Origin: Zipacnadum sp036504235
GTDB taxonomy: Bacteria; Armatimonadota; Zipacnadia; Zipacnadales; Zipacnadaceae
Direction of reading: 5' to 3'
DNA: 54,088 bases
Assembly (NCBI GenBank): GCA_036504235.1
Contig: DASXVN010000062.1
Coordinates: forward strand, 1-54,088
Both the position numbers and the translations under genes were made by a program. Shown in pieces: positions 9,224-17,131 of this stretch. The notes under the pieces were generated by a model, which was given only the letters and a program-made list of their open reading frames with translations, was not told the origin of the DNA and ran no database searches. Each line of letters opens with the position of its first letter. Positions within the stretch are counted from its first letter, which is position 1.

Positions 9224-10203
9224 GGCGTCTCCCCCTCGGCGCGCGGGCCGGCGGCCCGGCGCGGACGCAGCAGCCCCTGCGGCCGGTAGATCAGGAAGAT
9301 CACCAGGATGGCGCCGTAGGCCACCACCTCCAGGCCCTCCAGCGCCGGCACGCGAATCGCCGCCGTGGCCAGCCCCTGGTGCAGCGCCGCCAGCACCGCC
9401 GCGCCGGCCAGCGGCCCCCACACGGACCGCGCGCCGCCCACGATCACCATGACCAGCAGTTGGATGGAGAAGGCGAAGCCGAAGGGACTGGGGTTGACGA
9501 AGCTCGTGTAATGAGCGTACAAACTGCCCCCCACCGAGGCGAAAATGGTGCTGAGCATGAAGACCGCCAGCTTAGCGCGGGGCACATCCACCCCGGCGGC
9601 GCTGGCCGCCCCCTCATTCTCGCCTAGCGCCCGCAGCGCCCGCCCGGTCCGCGAGTTGACCAGATTGCCCATCAGCAGCAGCGCCACCAGCACCACCGGC
9701 CAGACCAGCCAAAAGAAGCGCTGGTCGGTATCAAGCGCCAGCCCCCCCACAACCAGCGGCGGCACGGCGGTGATCCCGGACGGCCCGCCGGTCCACGCGG
9801 CCCACTGCACGAACACTGTCTGGATAATCAGCCCCACGCCCAGCGTCCCCATGCCCAGGTAATGCCCCCGCAGCCGCAGCGTCGGCCGCCCCACCGCATA
9901 AGCGATCAGCCCCGTACTCACCGCCCCCGCGACCAACGCCAGCCAGGGATTCAGTGAGAAATGGGTGGTCAGAATCGCCGAGGCGTACGCTCCCAGCCCG
10001 TAGAAACCCGCATGCCCCAGCGAGATCTGCCCGGCCCAGCCCATCAGCAACCCCAGCCCCAGCGCCACCAACCCCTGAATCCCGATGGTGACCGCCAGGT
10101 TCTGGTAGTAGGGATTGTGCACGAACAGGCCAAAGGCAATCACCGCCGCGCCCAGCGCGACCAACCCCACGGCCCGCCCCTGCCACCACGGAGTCCGGCT
10201 CAC
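9220..10203 (-). CDS. livM: Branched-chain-type ABC transporter permease LivM
   Basis: A 327-residue polytopic membrane permease of the HAAT family, with about nine hydrophobic segments and the family stretch GLLMGWAGQISLGHAGFYGL (about 52-71). It forms the transmembrane channel with LivH. Its stop overlaps the livG start by 4 bases and its start overlaps the livH stop by 4 bases (10200-10203), so livHMG are translationally coupled. The C-terminal tail is Pro/Arg-rich. Confidence 0.95.
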   Translation of the reverse strand: MSRTPWWQGRAVGLVALGAAVIAFGLFVHNPYYQNLAVTIGIQGLVALGLGLLMGWAGQISLGHAGFYGLGAYASAILTTHFSLNPWLALVAGAVSTGLIAYAVGRPTLRLRGHYLGMGTLGVGLIIQTVFVQWAAWTGGPSGITAVPPLVVGGLALDTDQRFFWLVWPVVLVALLLMGNLVNSRTGRALRALGENEGAASAAGVDVPRAKLAVFMLSTIFASVGGSLYAHYTSFVNPSPFGFAFSIQLLVMVIVGGARSVWGPLAGAAVLAALHQGLATAAIRVPALEGLEVVAYGAILVIFLIYRPQGLLRPRRAAGPRAEGETP

Positions 10204-11084
10204 TCCTCATCCCTCCGCACCAGCACGTTGAGCAACCCGGAGGGCCGCAGGAAGAGCACCAGCAGCAAAATCGCGAAAGCAAAGGCGTCCTTGTAGCCGG
10301 AGGAGATATAGCCCGCGCCCATGGACTCCACCAGCCCCAGCAGCAGCCCCCCGACGATCGCGCCGGAGTTGCTGCCGATCCCACCGAGCACCGCCGCGCA
10401 GAAGCCCTTCAGCGCCAGCGACACCCCAATGTCAAAGGAGGCGAAAGTCAGCGGCGCCAGCACGCCCCCGGCCAGCGCGCCGATGCCGCCGGCCAGGGCG
10501 AAGGCCCACATGTTCATCAGATCGGGCCGAATCCCCACCAGCTCCGCCGCGCGCCGGTTGAGGGCGCAGGCCGCCATGGCCCGCCCCACCAGCGTGCGCC
10601 GGAAAAAGAAGGCCAGCAGCAGTCCGGCTCCCGCGGCGATCCCCAGCACCCACAGACTCTGCGGCTCAATCATCGCGCCGCCGAACTGGAGCGACTCGCC
10701 GCCGCTGAACGCCGGCAGCGGCTGCGGGTCCGCGCCCCAGATCAGCTTGGCGCCCCCCCGCACCGCCACCGAGACGCCGATGGTCACCATGATCAGCGTG
10801 ACCATGTGGGCGTGCTTCAGGGGCCGGATCGTGAACCAGTGCATCGCCGCGCCCAGCCCCATCACCACCACCACCGGCAGCAGAATCGCCAGCACCAGCG
10901 GCAGATGCAGCAGCGTCGCGCCGGTGACGGCCAGCAGGCCGCCCAGCATCACGAACTCGCCCTGGGCAAAGTTGATGATCCCGGTCGCCGAGTAGACCAG
11001 GTTGAACCCGGCCGCGACCAGCGCGTAAATCGCGCCCTGCACGATTCCGGTCACCGCAAATTGGAGAAGCTGGGCGCTATCCAT
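10200..11084 (-). CDS. livH: Branched-chain-type ABC transporter permease LivH
   Basis: A 294-residue membrane permease with the LivH signature GAIYALVAAGFNLVYSATGI followed by NFAQGEFVML near the N-terminus, and about eight transmembrane segments. It partners LivM. Its start lies 87 bases downstream of the first substrate-binding protein gene, across a strong hairpin (11100-11134). The rest of the transporter follows without gaps. Confidence 0.95.
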   Translation of the reverse strand: MDSAQLLQFAVTGIVQGAIYALVAAGFNLVYSATGIINFAQGEFVMLGGLLAVTGATLLHLPLVLAILLPVVVVMGLGAAMHWFTIRPLKHAHMVTLIMVTIGVSVAVRGGAKLIWGADPQPLPAFSGGESLQFGGAMIEPQSLWVLGIAAGAGLLLAFFFRRTLVGRAMAACALNRRAAELVGIRPDLMNMWAFALAGGIGALAGGVLAPLTFASFDIGVSLALKGFCAAVLGGIGSNSGAIVGGLLLGLVESMGAGYISSGYKDAFAFAILLLVLFLRPSGLLNVLVRRDEE

Positions 11085-11099
11085 AGCTTGACACCAGAC

Positions 11100-11134
11100 G
11101 GCGCCGCCCGGGCCTCTCCGGCCCGAACGGCGCC
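11100..11134 (-). terminator. Intercistronic GC hairpin between the binding-protein gene and livH
   Basis: A stem with outer arms GGCGCCG and CGGCGCC and inner arms GGGCC and GGCCC lies just after the stop of the 11172 gene. There is no T-tract, so it is unlikely to be a full terminator. A hairpin at the same place after the paralogous gene (12497-12530) shares the outer arms. Such elements often stabilise or attenuate mRNA so that the binding protein exceeds the permease. Confidence 0.6.
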
Positions 11135-11171
11135 CATGCGTCGCTTACGGTGGCGGCTGGCTACGACTCCG

Positions 11172-12383
11172 CTACTTGACGATTTCCCACTTACCGCCCT
11201 TGACCGTGACCAGCACAAAGGCGTCCTTGGTCAGGCCGTTGTGGTCGGTGGGACTCATCTTGAAGACGCCGCTGATGCCGATAAAATCGGTGGTCTTCTC
11301 AATAGCGTCCCGCAGCTTGGCCCGGTCGTCACCCGCGCTCCGCAGCGCCGCGACCACGATCTGCAGCGCGTCCCAGGCGTGGCCGCCGAAGGAGTTCGGC
11401 GGCTGCTGGTACTCCGCCGTGAAGGCCTTGGTGTAGTCCAGCAGCGTCTGCTTCTGCGGGTCGTTCGCGGCCAGGGCCTCGGCCACCAGGATGCGACTGC
11501 TGGGGAAGATGATCCCCTCGGCGGCCGCCCCGGCCAGCTCCACGAACTTGTGGTTAGAGACGCCGTGGCTCATGAACAGCGGAATCTTCAGCTTCAGGTC
11601 CTGCGCGTTGCGCGCCACCACGGCCGGCCCCGGATTGGTGCCCCAGCAGATGATCGCCTGGGGGCTCTTGCCCTTAATGCGCGTCAACTGCGTGGTCATG
11701 CTGCTGTCCTTGGAGCCGAAGGTCTCCGCGGCCACCACGGTCATGCCGTTCTCGGCGGCCTGCGTCTTGAGCACCTGCAGGCCGCTGGCGCCAAAGGCGT
11801 TGGAGTCCGTCAGCAGCGCGAGCTGCTTGAGCCCCTTGGCCTTGAGGTAGTCCATCAGCTTAGCCACGGCCAGGGTATCCGGCTGCGCGGTGGAGAAAAC
11901 CCACTTCTTGACCGGCTGAGTGATCTTGACGGAGGCCGCGCAGGAGACCAGCGGGACCTCGGCCTTCTCAAAGGTCGGCAGGATGGCCAGCGAGGTGCCG
12001 CTAATCGTCGGCCCGATCACGGCCAGCACCTTCTCGTTTTCAATGAGCTGCTTGGCGGCGGTCAGCGCCACGGCCTCTTCGCTCTGGTCGTCCTGGATGA
12101 CGATTTTCAGCGGGCGACCATTGATGCCGCCGGCCGCGTTGACGCTCTTTTCCAGGAGCAGCAGGGTGTCCCGTTCCGGGGTGCCGAGCGGGGCGCCCGC
12201 CCCTTGCAGGCTAAAAATGGCGCCGATTTTGAGCGGCTCGCCGGTCGGCGGGGCCGCGGCGGTCGCGCCGGGCGTCGGTACGGGCGGTGCGGCAGTCGGC
12301 GGCTTCGGACAGCCGGCGAGCAGACTGAGGACGAGCACGGTCACGAGCAAGCACGGCACCAGCGGGCGGTGGAGATTGAGCAT
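11172..12383 (-). CDS. Branched-chain-type ABC transporter substrate-binding lipoprotein (copy 1)
   Basis: A 403-residue periplasmic binding protein of the LivJ/LivK (Peripla_BP_6) type. The N-terminal hydrophobic signal ends in the lipobox LLAGC, followed by a Pro/Ala-rich linker and the family start LKIGAIFSLQGAGAPLG. It ends KGGKWEIVK. The ATG at 12383 is preferred over a TTG at 12389 because GGGAGGA lies 7 bases before it. It is a close full-length paralog of the next gene (12569-13780), including the leader and trailing hairpin, so the pair arose by tandem duplication. Its position before livHMGF supports a role as receptor for that importer. Confidence 0.93.
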   Translation of the reverse strand: MLNLHRPLVPCLLVTVLVLSLLAGCPKPPTAAPPVPTPGATAAAPPTGEPLKIGAIFSLQGAGAPLGTPERDTLLLLEKSVNAAGGINGRPLKIVIQDDQSEEAVALTAAKQLIENEKVLAVIGPTISGTSLAILPTFEKAEVPLVSCAASVKITQPVKKWVFSTAQPDTLAVAKLMDYLKAKGLKQLALLTDSNAFGASGLQVLKTQAAENGMTVVAAETFGSKDSSMTTQLTRIKGKSPQAIICWGTNPGPAVVARNAQDLKLKIPLFMSHGVSNHKFVELAGAAAEGIIFPSSRILVAEALAANDPQKQTLLDYTKAFTAEYQQPPNSFGGHAWDALQIVVAALRSAGDDRAKLRDAIEKTTDFIGISGVFKMSPTDHNGLTKDAFVLVTVKGGKWEIVK

Positions 12384-12480
12384 TAGCAAATCCTCCCTAG
12401 CGGTGGTAGCCGGCCCCCTCCAGGCAGGTGCCGTGGCCCTCCGGCCCGGCAGGCTTTTGGTTTCGCGGTCAGCGTTACGT
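12384..12480 (-). ncRNA. Conserved structured leader of binding-protein copy 1
   Basis: The 5' leader is strongly similar to that of the paralog. It holds a hairpin (12429-12451) with inner stem GGCC-GGAG-GGCC and outer stem TGCCG/CGGCA, then the conserved block CGGCACCTGCCTGGAGG and the ribosome-binding site. In the paralog the inner stem is GGTC-GGAG-GACC, a compensatory change. I do not recognise a known riboswitch class. Confidence 0.5.
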
Positions 12481-12496
12481 TATCCTTCTTGAACGG

Positions 12497-12530
12497 GGCG
12501 CCGCCCGAGCCCGAGGGCCCGGACGGCGCC
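12497..12530 (-). terminator. Hairpin after binding-protein copy 2
   Basis: A long GC stem with outer arms GGCGCCG and CGGCGCC lies 38 bases downstream of the copy 2 stop codon (12569) and before the copy 1 leader. There is no T-tract. It is the counterpart of the 11100-11134 hairpin and was probably duplicated with the gene. Confidence 0.6.
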
Positions 12531-12568
12531 TTTACGCCGGCAAGCTGCAACTATGACGGCAACTGTTG

Positions 12569-13780
12569 CTACTTTACAATTTCCCACTTGCCACCCTTGA
12601 CCGTCACCAGCACGAAGGCGTCCTTGGTCAGACCATTGTGATCGGTGGCGCTGAGGTTGAAGATTCCGCCGATGCCGACGAAACCGGTAGTCTTCTCGAT
12701 AGCGTCGCGCAGCTTCGCGCGATCGTCGCCGGAGCTCTTGAGCGCGGCGGCGATGATCTGCATCGCGTCCCAGGCATGCCCCGCGAAGTGGTCCGGCGGC
12801 GTCCCGTACTCGGCCGAGTAGGCCTTAGTGAAGTCGAGCAGCCCCTGCTTCTGCTTGTCGTCCGCGGCCAGGAAGTCGGCCACCAGGATGCGGCCGCTGG
12901 GGAAGATGACGCCCTCCGCAGCCGGCCCGGCCAGCTCCACGAACTTGTGGTTGGAGACGCCGTGGCTCATGAACAGAGGAATGGTCAGCTTGAGGTCCTT
13001 GGCGTTCTTGGCGATGATCGCCGGTCCGGGGTTGGTGCCCCAGCAGATGATCGCCTGCGGGCTCTTGCCCTTAATGCGCGTCAACTGCGTGGTCATGCTG
13101 GTGTCTTTGGAGCCGAAGGTCTCCGCGGCGACGATGGTCAGGCCCTGGCTGCCGGCCTGGGCCTTGAGGGCCTCCAGCCCGCTCGAGCCGAAGGCGTTGG
13201 AGTCGGTCAGCACCGCGATCTGCTTGATCCCCTTGGCCTTGAGGTAGTCCATCAGCTTGGCCACGGCCAGGGTGTCCGGCTGCGCGGTGGAGAAGACCCA
13301 CTTGTTGACCGGCTTGGTGATCTTGACCGCGGCGGCGCAGGAGATCAGGGGCACGCCGGCCTTCTCGAAGGTGGGCATGACGGCCAGCGAGGTGCCGCTG
13401 ATCGAGGGCCCGATCACCGCGAGCACCTTCTCATTCTCGATGAGTTGCTTGGCGGCGGTCAGAGCCGCGGTCTCGTCGCTCTGGTCGTCCTGGATGACGA
13501 TCTGCAGCGGCCGACCGTTAATGCCTCCGGCAGCGTTGATGCTCTTTTCCAGCAGCTTGAGCGTGCTGCTTTCCGGGGTGCCCAGCGGCGCGCCGGGGCC
13601 CTGCAGGCTCAAAATAGCGCCGATCTTCAGGGGCGCACCTGTCGGGGCAGCGCCGGCGGCGGGGGCGGGACCAGGCGGGGGCGTCGGACTGGCGGGCGGT
13701 TTGGGGCAGCCGGCAAGTAAGCTGAGGGCCAGCGCGAGCACGAGCAGGCACGGCACAAGCGGTCGGCGGAAACTGAGCAT
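12569..13780 (-). CDS. Branched-chain-type ABC transporter substrate-binding lipoprotein (copy 2)
   Basis: A 403-residue paralog of the neighbouring binding protein with the same plan: signal peptide, lipobox SLLAGC, Pro-rich linker, LKIGAILSLQGPGAPLG and C-terminal KGGKWEIVK. The most variable stretches are the linker and scattered surface positions; the ligand-binding core looks conserved (for example SHGVSNHKFVELAG). GGGAGGA lies 6 bases before the ATG. Two receptors for one permease, like LivJ/LivK, would broaden ligand range. It follows the RuBisCO-like/cupin/dehydrogenase trio by 121 bases of leader. Confidence 0.93.
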   Translation of the reverse strand: MLSFRRPLVPCLLVLALALSLLAGCPKPPASPTPPPGPAPAAGAAPTGAPLKIGAILSLQGPGAPLGTPESSTLKLLEKSINAAGGINGRPLQIVIQDDQSDETAALTAAKQLIENEKVLAVIGPSISGTSLAVMPTFEKAGVPLISCAAAVKITKPVNKWVFSTAQPDTLAVAKLMDYLKAKGIKQIAVLTDSNAFGSSGLEALKAQAGSQGLTIVAAETFGSKDTSMTTQLTRIKGKSPQAIICWGTNPGPAIIAKNAKDLKLTIPLFMSHGVSNHKFVELAGPAAEGVIFPSGRILVADFLAADDKQKQGLLDFTKAYSAEYGTPPDHFAGHAWDAMQIIAAALKSSGDDRAKLRDAIEKTTGFVGIGGIFNLSATDHNGLTKDAFVLVTVKGGKWEIVK

Positions 13781-13901
13781 GCGTAATCCTCCCTAGGTGG
13801 ATGCCGGGCCCCTCCAGGCAGGTGCCGAGGTCCTCCGACCCCGACAAGCTAACGGTTTCGCTATCCGCCACGGCTTCTCCTGCCGTGTCGGAAAAATGTC
13901 T
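13781..13901 (-). ncRNA. Conserved structured leader of binding-protein copy 2
   Basis: This leader contains a hairpin CACGGC/GCCGTG (13869-13887), then GCGAAACC, then the conserved hairpin (13823-13846) with a GGAG loop and stem GGTC/GACC. The block CGGCACCTGCCTGGAGG and the ribosome-binding site follow. It parallels the copy 1 leader, with compensatory base changes in the stem. It could be a regulatory RNA or simply a translation-control hairpin. Confidence 0.5.
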
Positions 13902-15047
13902 TCAGGATTTCAGTGCTTCGTACGCTGCAGCGATCTGCGCCCCCGCGGTCGCGGAGGGCGTCCACCCCACCAACTCCCCCAGCGCCGCCCCCGGCCCCAG
14001 CCGGTCCACCGCCTCGGCCATGCGCTCAAACTGCTCCTCGCCCGACATGCGCGAGGCCAGCGCCGCCGCGATGCCCCAACTCAGCCCCTCCGTAGGCACG
14101 CCGTGCTTCTCGCAAAGCTGCAGCGGCCCCAGCAGCCGCTCGTCGCCGCCCAGCTTGCGCAGCGGCTGGCGGATCACCCGGCGAATATCATCGGGCAAAG
14201 CGCTCAGCACCAGCCGCCCGGTGAGGTTCTCCTCATACGCCCGCACGCTCTCGCGCGAAAACCCATGCTCGCGGCTGATCGCCTCGCCGGATTCGGCAAT
14301 CGCCGCCCTGATCCGCGCCATGATCCGCGGGTCGCCGGCGGCCTCGTGGATGTACGTATACCCGGCCAGCCAGCCAAAATAGCCGCACACGGCGTGGCCG
14401 GTGTTGTGGATGTAGAGCTTGCGCTGCAGCCGGGCGGTCTGGTTGTCCACCCACTCCAGCCCACGCAGGGCCGGGGCCTCCCCCACCGCGGCGTGCGCGT
14501 CGGCAGTCCACTCGCTGAACTCCTCCGCCACGATCAGCAGCGGGTCCGACGCAATCGGCACCACCCGCGCAATCATTGAGTTGGGAAAGCCGATGACCCC
14601 CTCCAGGCTCGGCGCGCCCGCGGGCCACAGCGCCCGCACGTACCCCGCCAGCACCTCGGAGCTGTTCATCATGTTCTCGGCCGCGACCACGTTGAGCGGC
14701 GCGCGGTAAGTCGCCAGCCGCCGCGCCAGGGCCGGGGCCAGCACCTCCGCCACCGCGGGCAGATTCGGTTCCAGCACGCTGGTCAACACGAAATCTGCCG
14801 CGCCGACCGCGGCGCCAATCGCCTCGGTCTCGGAGGTATGCAGCACCTCCCAGCCGCTGATAATCAGCTCCCGCGGGTGGTCGCTGAGCAAGCGCACCGT
14901 GTACTGCCCGGCCTCGCGCAGCCGGCGGACCAGCTCGGCGTTGGCGTCAATCAGGGTCAGCTCCCAGCCGTCCTCGTAGGCCAGTTGCGCGACCTGCCCG
15001 CGCCCGGTCATCCCGGCGCCAAACAAGACCAGCCGCTTACCGGGCAT
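13902..15047 (-). CDS. Mannitol-1-phosphate 5-dehydrogenase-like polyol dehydrogenase
   Basis: A 381-residue NAD-dependent dehydrogenase of the mannitol dehydrogenase/MtlD family. The N-terminal Rossmann motif is VLFGAGMTGRGQVAQLAY, and the C-terminal helical domain carries the family-type lysine segment (KLYIHNTGHAVCGYFG, about 214-229). The family oxidises polyol phosphates or hexuronates; the exact substrate is unknown. The start MPGKR at 15047 lies within the cupin gene (11-base overlap). A longer in-frame start at 15098 would overlap far more and reads as nonsense. Coupling to the cupin and RuBisCO-like genes suggests a sugar or polyol phosphate pathway. Confidence 0.85.
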   Translation of the reverse strand: MPGKRLVLFGAGMTGRGQVAQLAYEDGWELTLIDANAELVRRLREAGQYTVRLLSDHPRELIISGWEVLHTSETEAIGAAVGAADFVLTSVLEPNLPAVAEVLAPALARRLATYRAPLNVVAAENMMNSSEVLAGYVRALWPAGAPSLEGVIGFPNSMIARVVPIASDPLLIVAEEFSEWTADAHAAVGEAPALRGLEWVDNQTARLQRKLYIHNTGHAVCGYFGWLAGYTYIHEAAGDPRIMARIRAAIAESGEAISREHGFSRESVRAYEENLTGRLVLSALPDDIRRVIRQPLRKLGGDERLLGPLQLCEKHGVPTEGLSWGIAAALASRMSGEEQFERMAEAVDRLGPGAALGELVGWTPSATAGAQIAAAYEALKS

Positions 15048-15375
15048 AGTCGTCCTCCACGCGCACCACATCGTCCAACTGCGGGGTAGAGACCTCAATC
15101 AGGCGCACGTCCTCCACGGCTTCCACGCGGTGCTTGCGCCCCGGCGTCACCTCAAAGACCGTGCCCGGCCCGTACTCGCCCACGCTCATCGTCCCGTCGG
15201 CCTGCTCCAGTTCCATCTTGAGCAGCCCCCGGTCCACGTAGATGTGCTCGTGCTTGTGCTCGTGATACTGGAGGCTGGAGCGCGCCCCCTGGTTGAATTC
15301 AATGATCTTGAGCGCATAATCCGGGCAATGCGCCACCCAAATCTCGCGCCCCCACGGCTTGTCCACGATCTGCAT
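15037..15375 (-). CDS. Single-domain cupin, sugar-phosphate isomerase-like
   Basis: A 112-residue cupin similar to the C-terminal domain of type II phosphomannose isomerases. Motif 1 is YHEHKHEHIYVDRGLLKMEL with several candidate metal-binding histidines, and motif 2 is TPGRKHRVEAVED. Substrate and reaction are unknown; small cupins of this type can be isomerases, epimerases or ligand sensors. Its ATG shares one base with the stop of the RuBisCO-like gene (TGATG at 15373-15377), and its end overlaps the polyol dehydrogenase start, so the three genes are coupled. Confidence 0.85.
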   Translation of the reverse strand: MQIVDKPWGREIWVAHCPDYALKIIEFNQGARSSLQYHEHKHEHIYVDRGLLKMELEQADGTMSVGEYGPGTVFEVTPGRKHRVEAVEDVRLIEVSTPQLDDVVRVEDDYAR

Positions 15376-16547
15376 CAGGACTCCCCTCCCGCGGACCCGG
15401 CGAAGACCTCGCCCGACACCCGGAGCATCTCTGCTACGGCAAAAGCGATGCCCTGCGGATGCCGCGTCAGCCCCGTCCCCGCCAGCGCCAGCACGTCGCA
15501 GCCGAAGGCCTCCAGGTTCTCGCCCAGGTTGGTCGGCTTCAGCCCACCAGAGAGCACCGGAGCCATCGGCCGGATCCCCGGCAGTTCCTCGGTCAGCACC
15601 GCGGTCAGGGCGTCCAATTCGGCGCGGCTGCCGCCCACCAGATATCCGCCCATCACGCCGGTGCGGAAGTAGTCGCCGCCCAGCAGGCGGGCAAACTTGG
15701 CCACCACCTCCGGCGCCACCCCCTGCCCGGGCTCGCGGCCGAAGGCCTCCTTGCCGCCGCAGTGCGCGTAGATCGGCACGTCGAAGTTGCGGCGCAGGAC
15801 CTCCAGCGACTGGAAGCCGGCGGCGAAAAAGTTAATCATCAGCGCGTTGGCCCCGGCGGTCAGCGCGGTCTCGGCAAAGCGCTCCAGGTTGTCCGGCCCG
15901 GTAGTGATATGCGGGGCGTACAGCACGTTCTGCCCGGTCTCGTCCTCGGCGCGCCGCAGCGCCGCGCAGACCTTCTCCACTCGCTCCTGCAGGGGGCAAT
16001 AGGCGACGTTGAGCATCTTCTCGTCGTCCTTGATGAACCGCACGCCGCCGGCCGCCATGCGATAAACCAGGTCCGCGACCTCGTCGGCGGTCAGGCCGCA
16101 GGTGGGCTTGACGATGGTGCCGATCACCGGCGTGCCGGGCTCCAGCCCCAGAATTTCCCGCGTCCCGGCCATGCCGAAGCCCGGTCCCGGAAAGTACTGC
16201 AGCGCCGCCTCCGGCAGCACGAAGTCCACCAGCCGCGACTTGTGGTAGGCGAGCAGCGCGTGGGTGCCGCCCCCCACCATCGCCAGCCACAGCGAGGGGA
16301 AGGCCGACTCCTCCAGGTTGAAGTTGATCAGCGGAAAGGCCAGCGAGACGGTCCCACAGCCGGGCCGGGTCTCGTTGACCGCCACGACCTCGCCGGTGCA
16401 GGCGGCGAACAGCTCCGGCGGCTCGCCGGGACCGTCCCATCCGCCGGTGGTCTCCAGGGTAATCACGTCGCGGGCGACGGCGGCCAGATCGCCGTCCGTC
16501 TCCAGGTAATAAGTCGCAATCATGTTGTCGTTGGGGTGGGGGGCCAC
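15375..16547 (-). CDS. RuBisCO-like protein (form IV type)
   Basis: A 390-residue member of the RuBisCO large-subunit family. It retains residues equivalent to Lys175 (VKPTCGL, K147), the carbamylated Lys201 with Asp203/Glu204 (FIKDDE, 171-176), His294 (YAHCGG, H262) and the phosphate-site SGG (333-335). Loop 6 Lys334 is absent (TGVMGGYLVGG), and Lys177 and His327 are replaced. It should therefore bind Mg2+ and enolise a sugar-phosphate-like substrate without fixing CO2. Known relatives act in methionine salvage (MtnW) or apionate catabolism (OiaX). The neighbours are sugar-acid genes and no mtn genes are present, which favours the latter type. The GTG start has AGGAG 9 bases upstream. Confidence 0.92.
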   Translation of the reverse strand: MAPHPNDNMIATYYLETDGDLAAVARDVITLETTGGWDGPGEPPELFAACTGEVVAVNETRPGCGTVSLAFPLINFNLEESAFPSLWLAMVGGGTHALLAYHKSRLVDFVLPEAALQYFPGPGFGMAGTREILGLEPGTPVIGTIVKPTCGLTADEVADLVYRMAAGGVRFIKDDEKMLNVAYCPLQERVEKVCAALRRAEDETGQNVLYAPHITTGPDNLERFAETALTAGANALMINFFAAGFQSLEVLRRNFDVPIYAHCGGKEAFGREPGQGVAPEVVAKFARLLGGDYFRTGVMGGYLVGGSRAELDALTAVLTEELPGIRPMAPVLSGGLKPTNLGENLEAFGCDVLALAGTGLTRHPQGIAFAVAEMLRVSGEVFAGSAGGES

Positions 16548-16585
16548 GTTAGTGGTCTCCTTTCTGGGCTGCGGGGAGAATCTGC

Positions 16586-17092
16586 CTAGCTACTCGTCAC
16601 CGGCGTGATGGTCGGCCCCGCGATATTGACGGTGAACTTCACTCCGGCGCTACCGGAAGTCGCTACAGTCAGGGTGTACGTGGGCACGTCCGCGGGGAGG
16701 CCGGGGAACTCGAAATAGCCGGTGTTGTCGGCCCGGGTGGAGGTGCTGGTCGTGGCGGTCGCCAGGGTTATCTGGGCGCCGGCAAAGCGCTGGTAATACC
16801 CGACCGCGGGCGTAGCGCCGTCGGCCTGCACGGTGATCAGGTATCTAATGCGATCGATGAACGCATAGCCCTTGAGGGTGTAGACCGGCGCCGCGGGGTC
16901 GGTCGTGTCCACGGCGGACCCGATCGTGCTGGGCGCGGCCGTGTAGGTGGCCGTGGCGTTCAGCGCCCCGCCGCAGCCACCGGCCACCGCCAGCAGCGTC
17001 GCCAACAACAGCAGCGCGCCGGCAATCCGCCAGCCCCACTCCGGCCCCCGGGGAATACGGTCCGAGCGGCTAGCTTTGTTCATGTAGAACAC
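16586..17092 (-). CDS. Small lipoprotein with Ig-like or regulatory domain (paralog A)
   Basis: A 168-residue protein with a long basic N-terminus, a hydrophobic segment and a lipobox-like AGGC (about residue 40), so probably a lipoprotein. The mature part resembles a carboxypeptidase-regulatory or prealbumin-like beta sandwich (ADNTGYFEFPGLPADVPTYT). Its end (VKFTVNIAGPTITPVTSS) matches the end of the next gene upstream (VQFTVRKDQPSITPITTS), so the two are tandem paralogs. No function is known. They separate the Gfo/Idh gene from the RuBisCO-like gene. Confidence 0.75.
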   Translation of the reverse strand: MFYMNKASRSDRIPRGPEWGWRIAGALLLLATLLAVAGGCGGALNATATYTAAPSTIGSAVDTTDPAAPVYTLKGYAFIDRIRYLITVQADGATPAVGYYQRFAGAQITLATATTSTSTRADNTGYFEFPGLPADVPTYTLTVATSGSAGVKFTVNIAGPTITPVTSS

Positions 17093-17131
17093 CTCACTGG
17101 GCAGTCGGGGAGCCGGGGTTCCGGGTCCCGC

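Noticed and set aside
12384..13901. Known riboswitch (SAM, c-di-GMP, c-di-AMP, cobalamin, glycine) in the leaders
   Set aside because: I compared the leaders by eye with the conserved cores of these classes and found no convincing match, so I report only an unassigned structured leader.
15375..16547. Genuine CO2-fixing RuBisCO
   Set aside because: Loop 6 lysine (Lys334) and the His327 equivalent are missing, the protein is shorter than form I-III subunits, and no phosphoribulokinase or AMP pathway genes are near.
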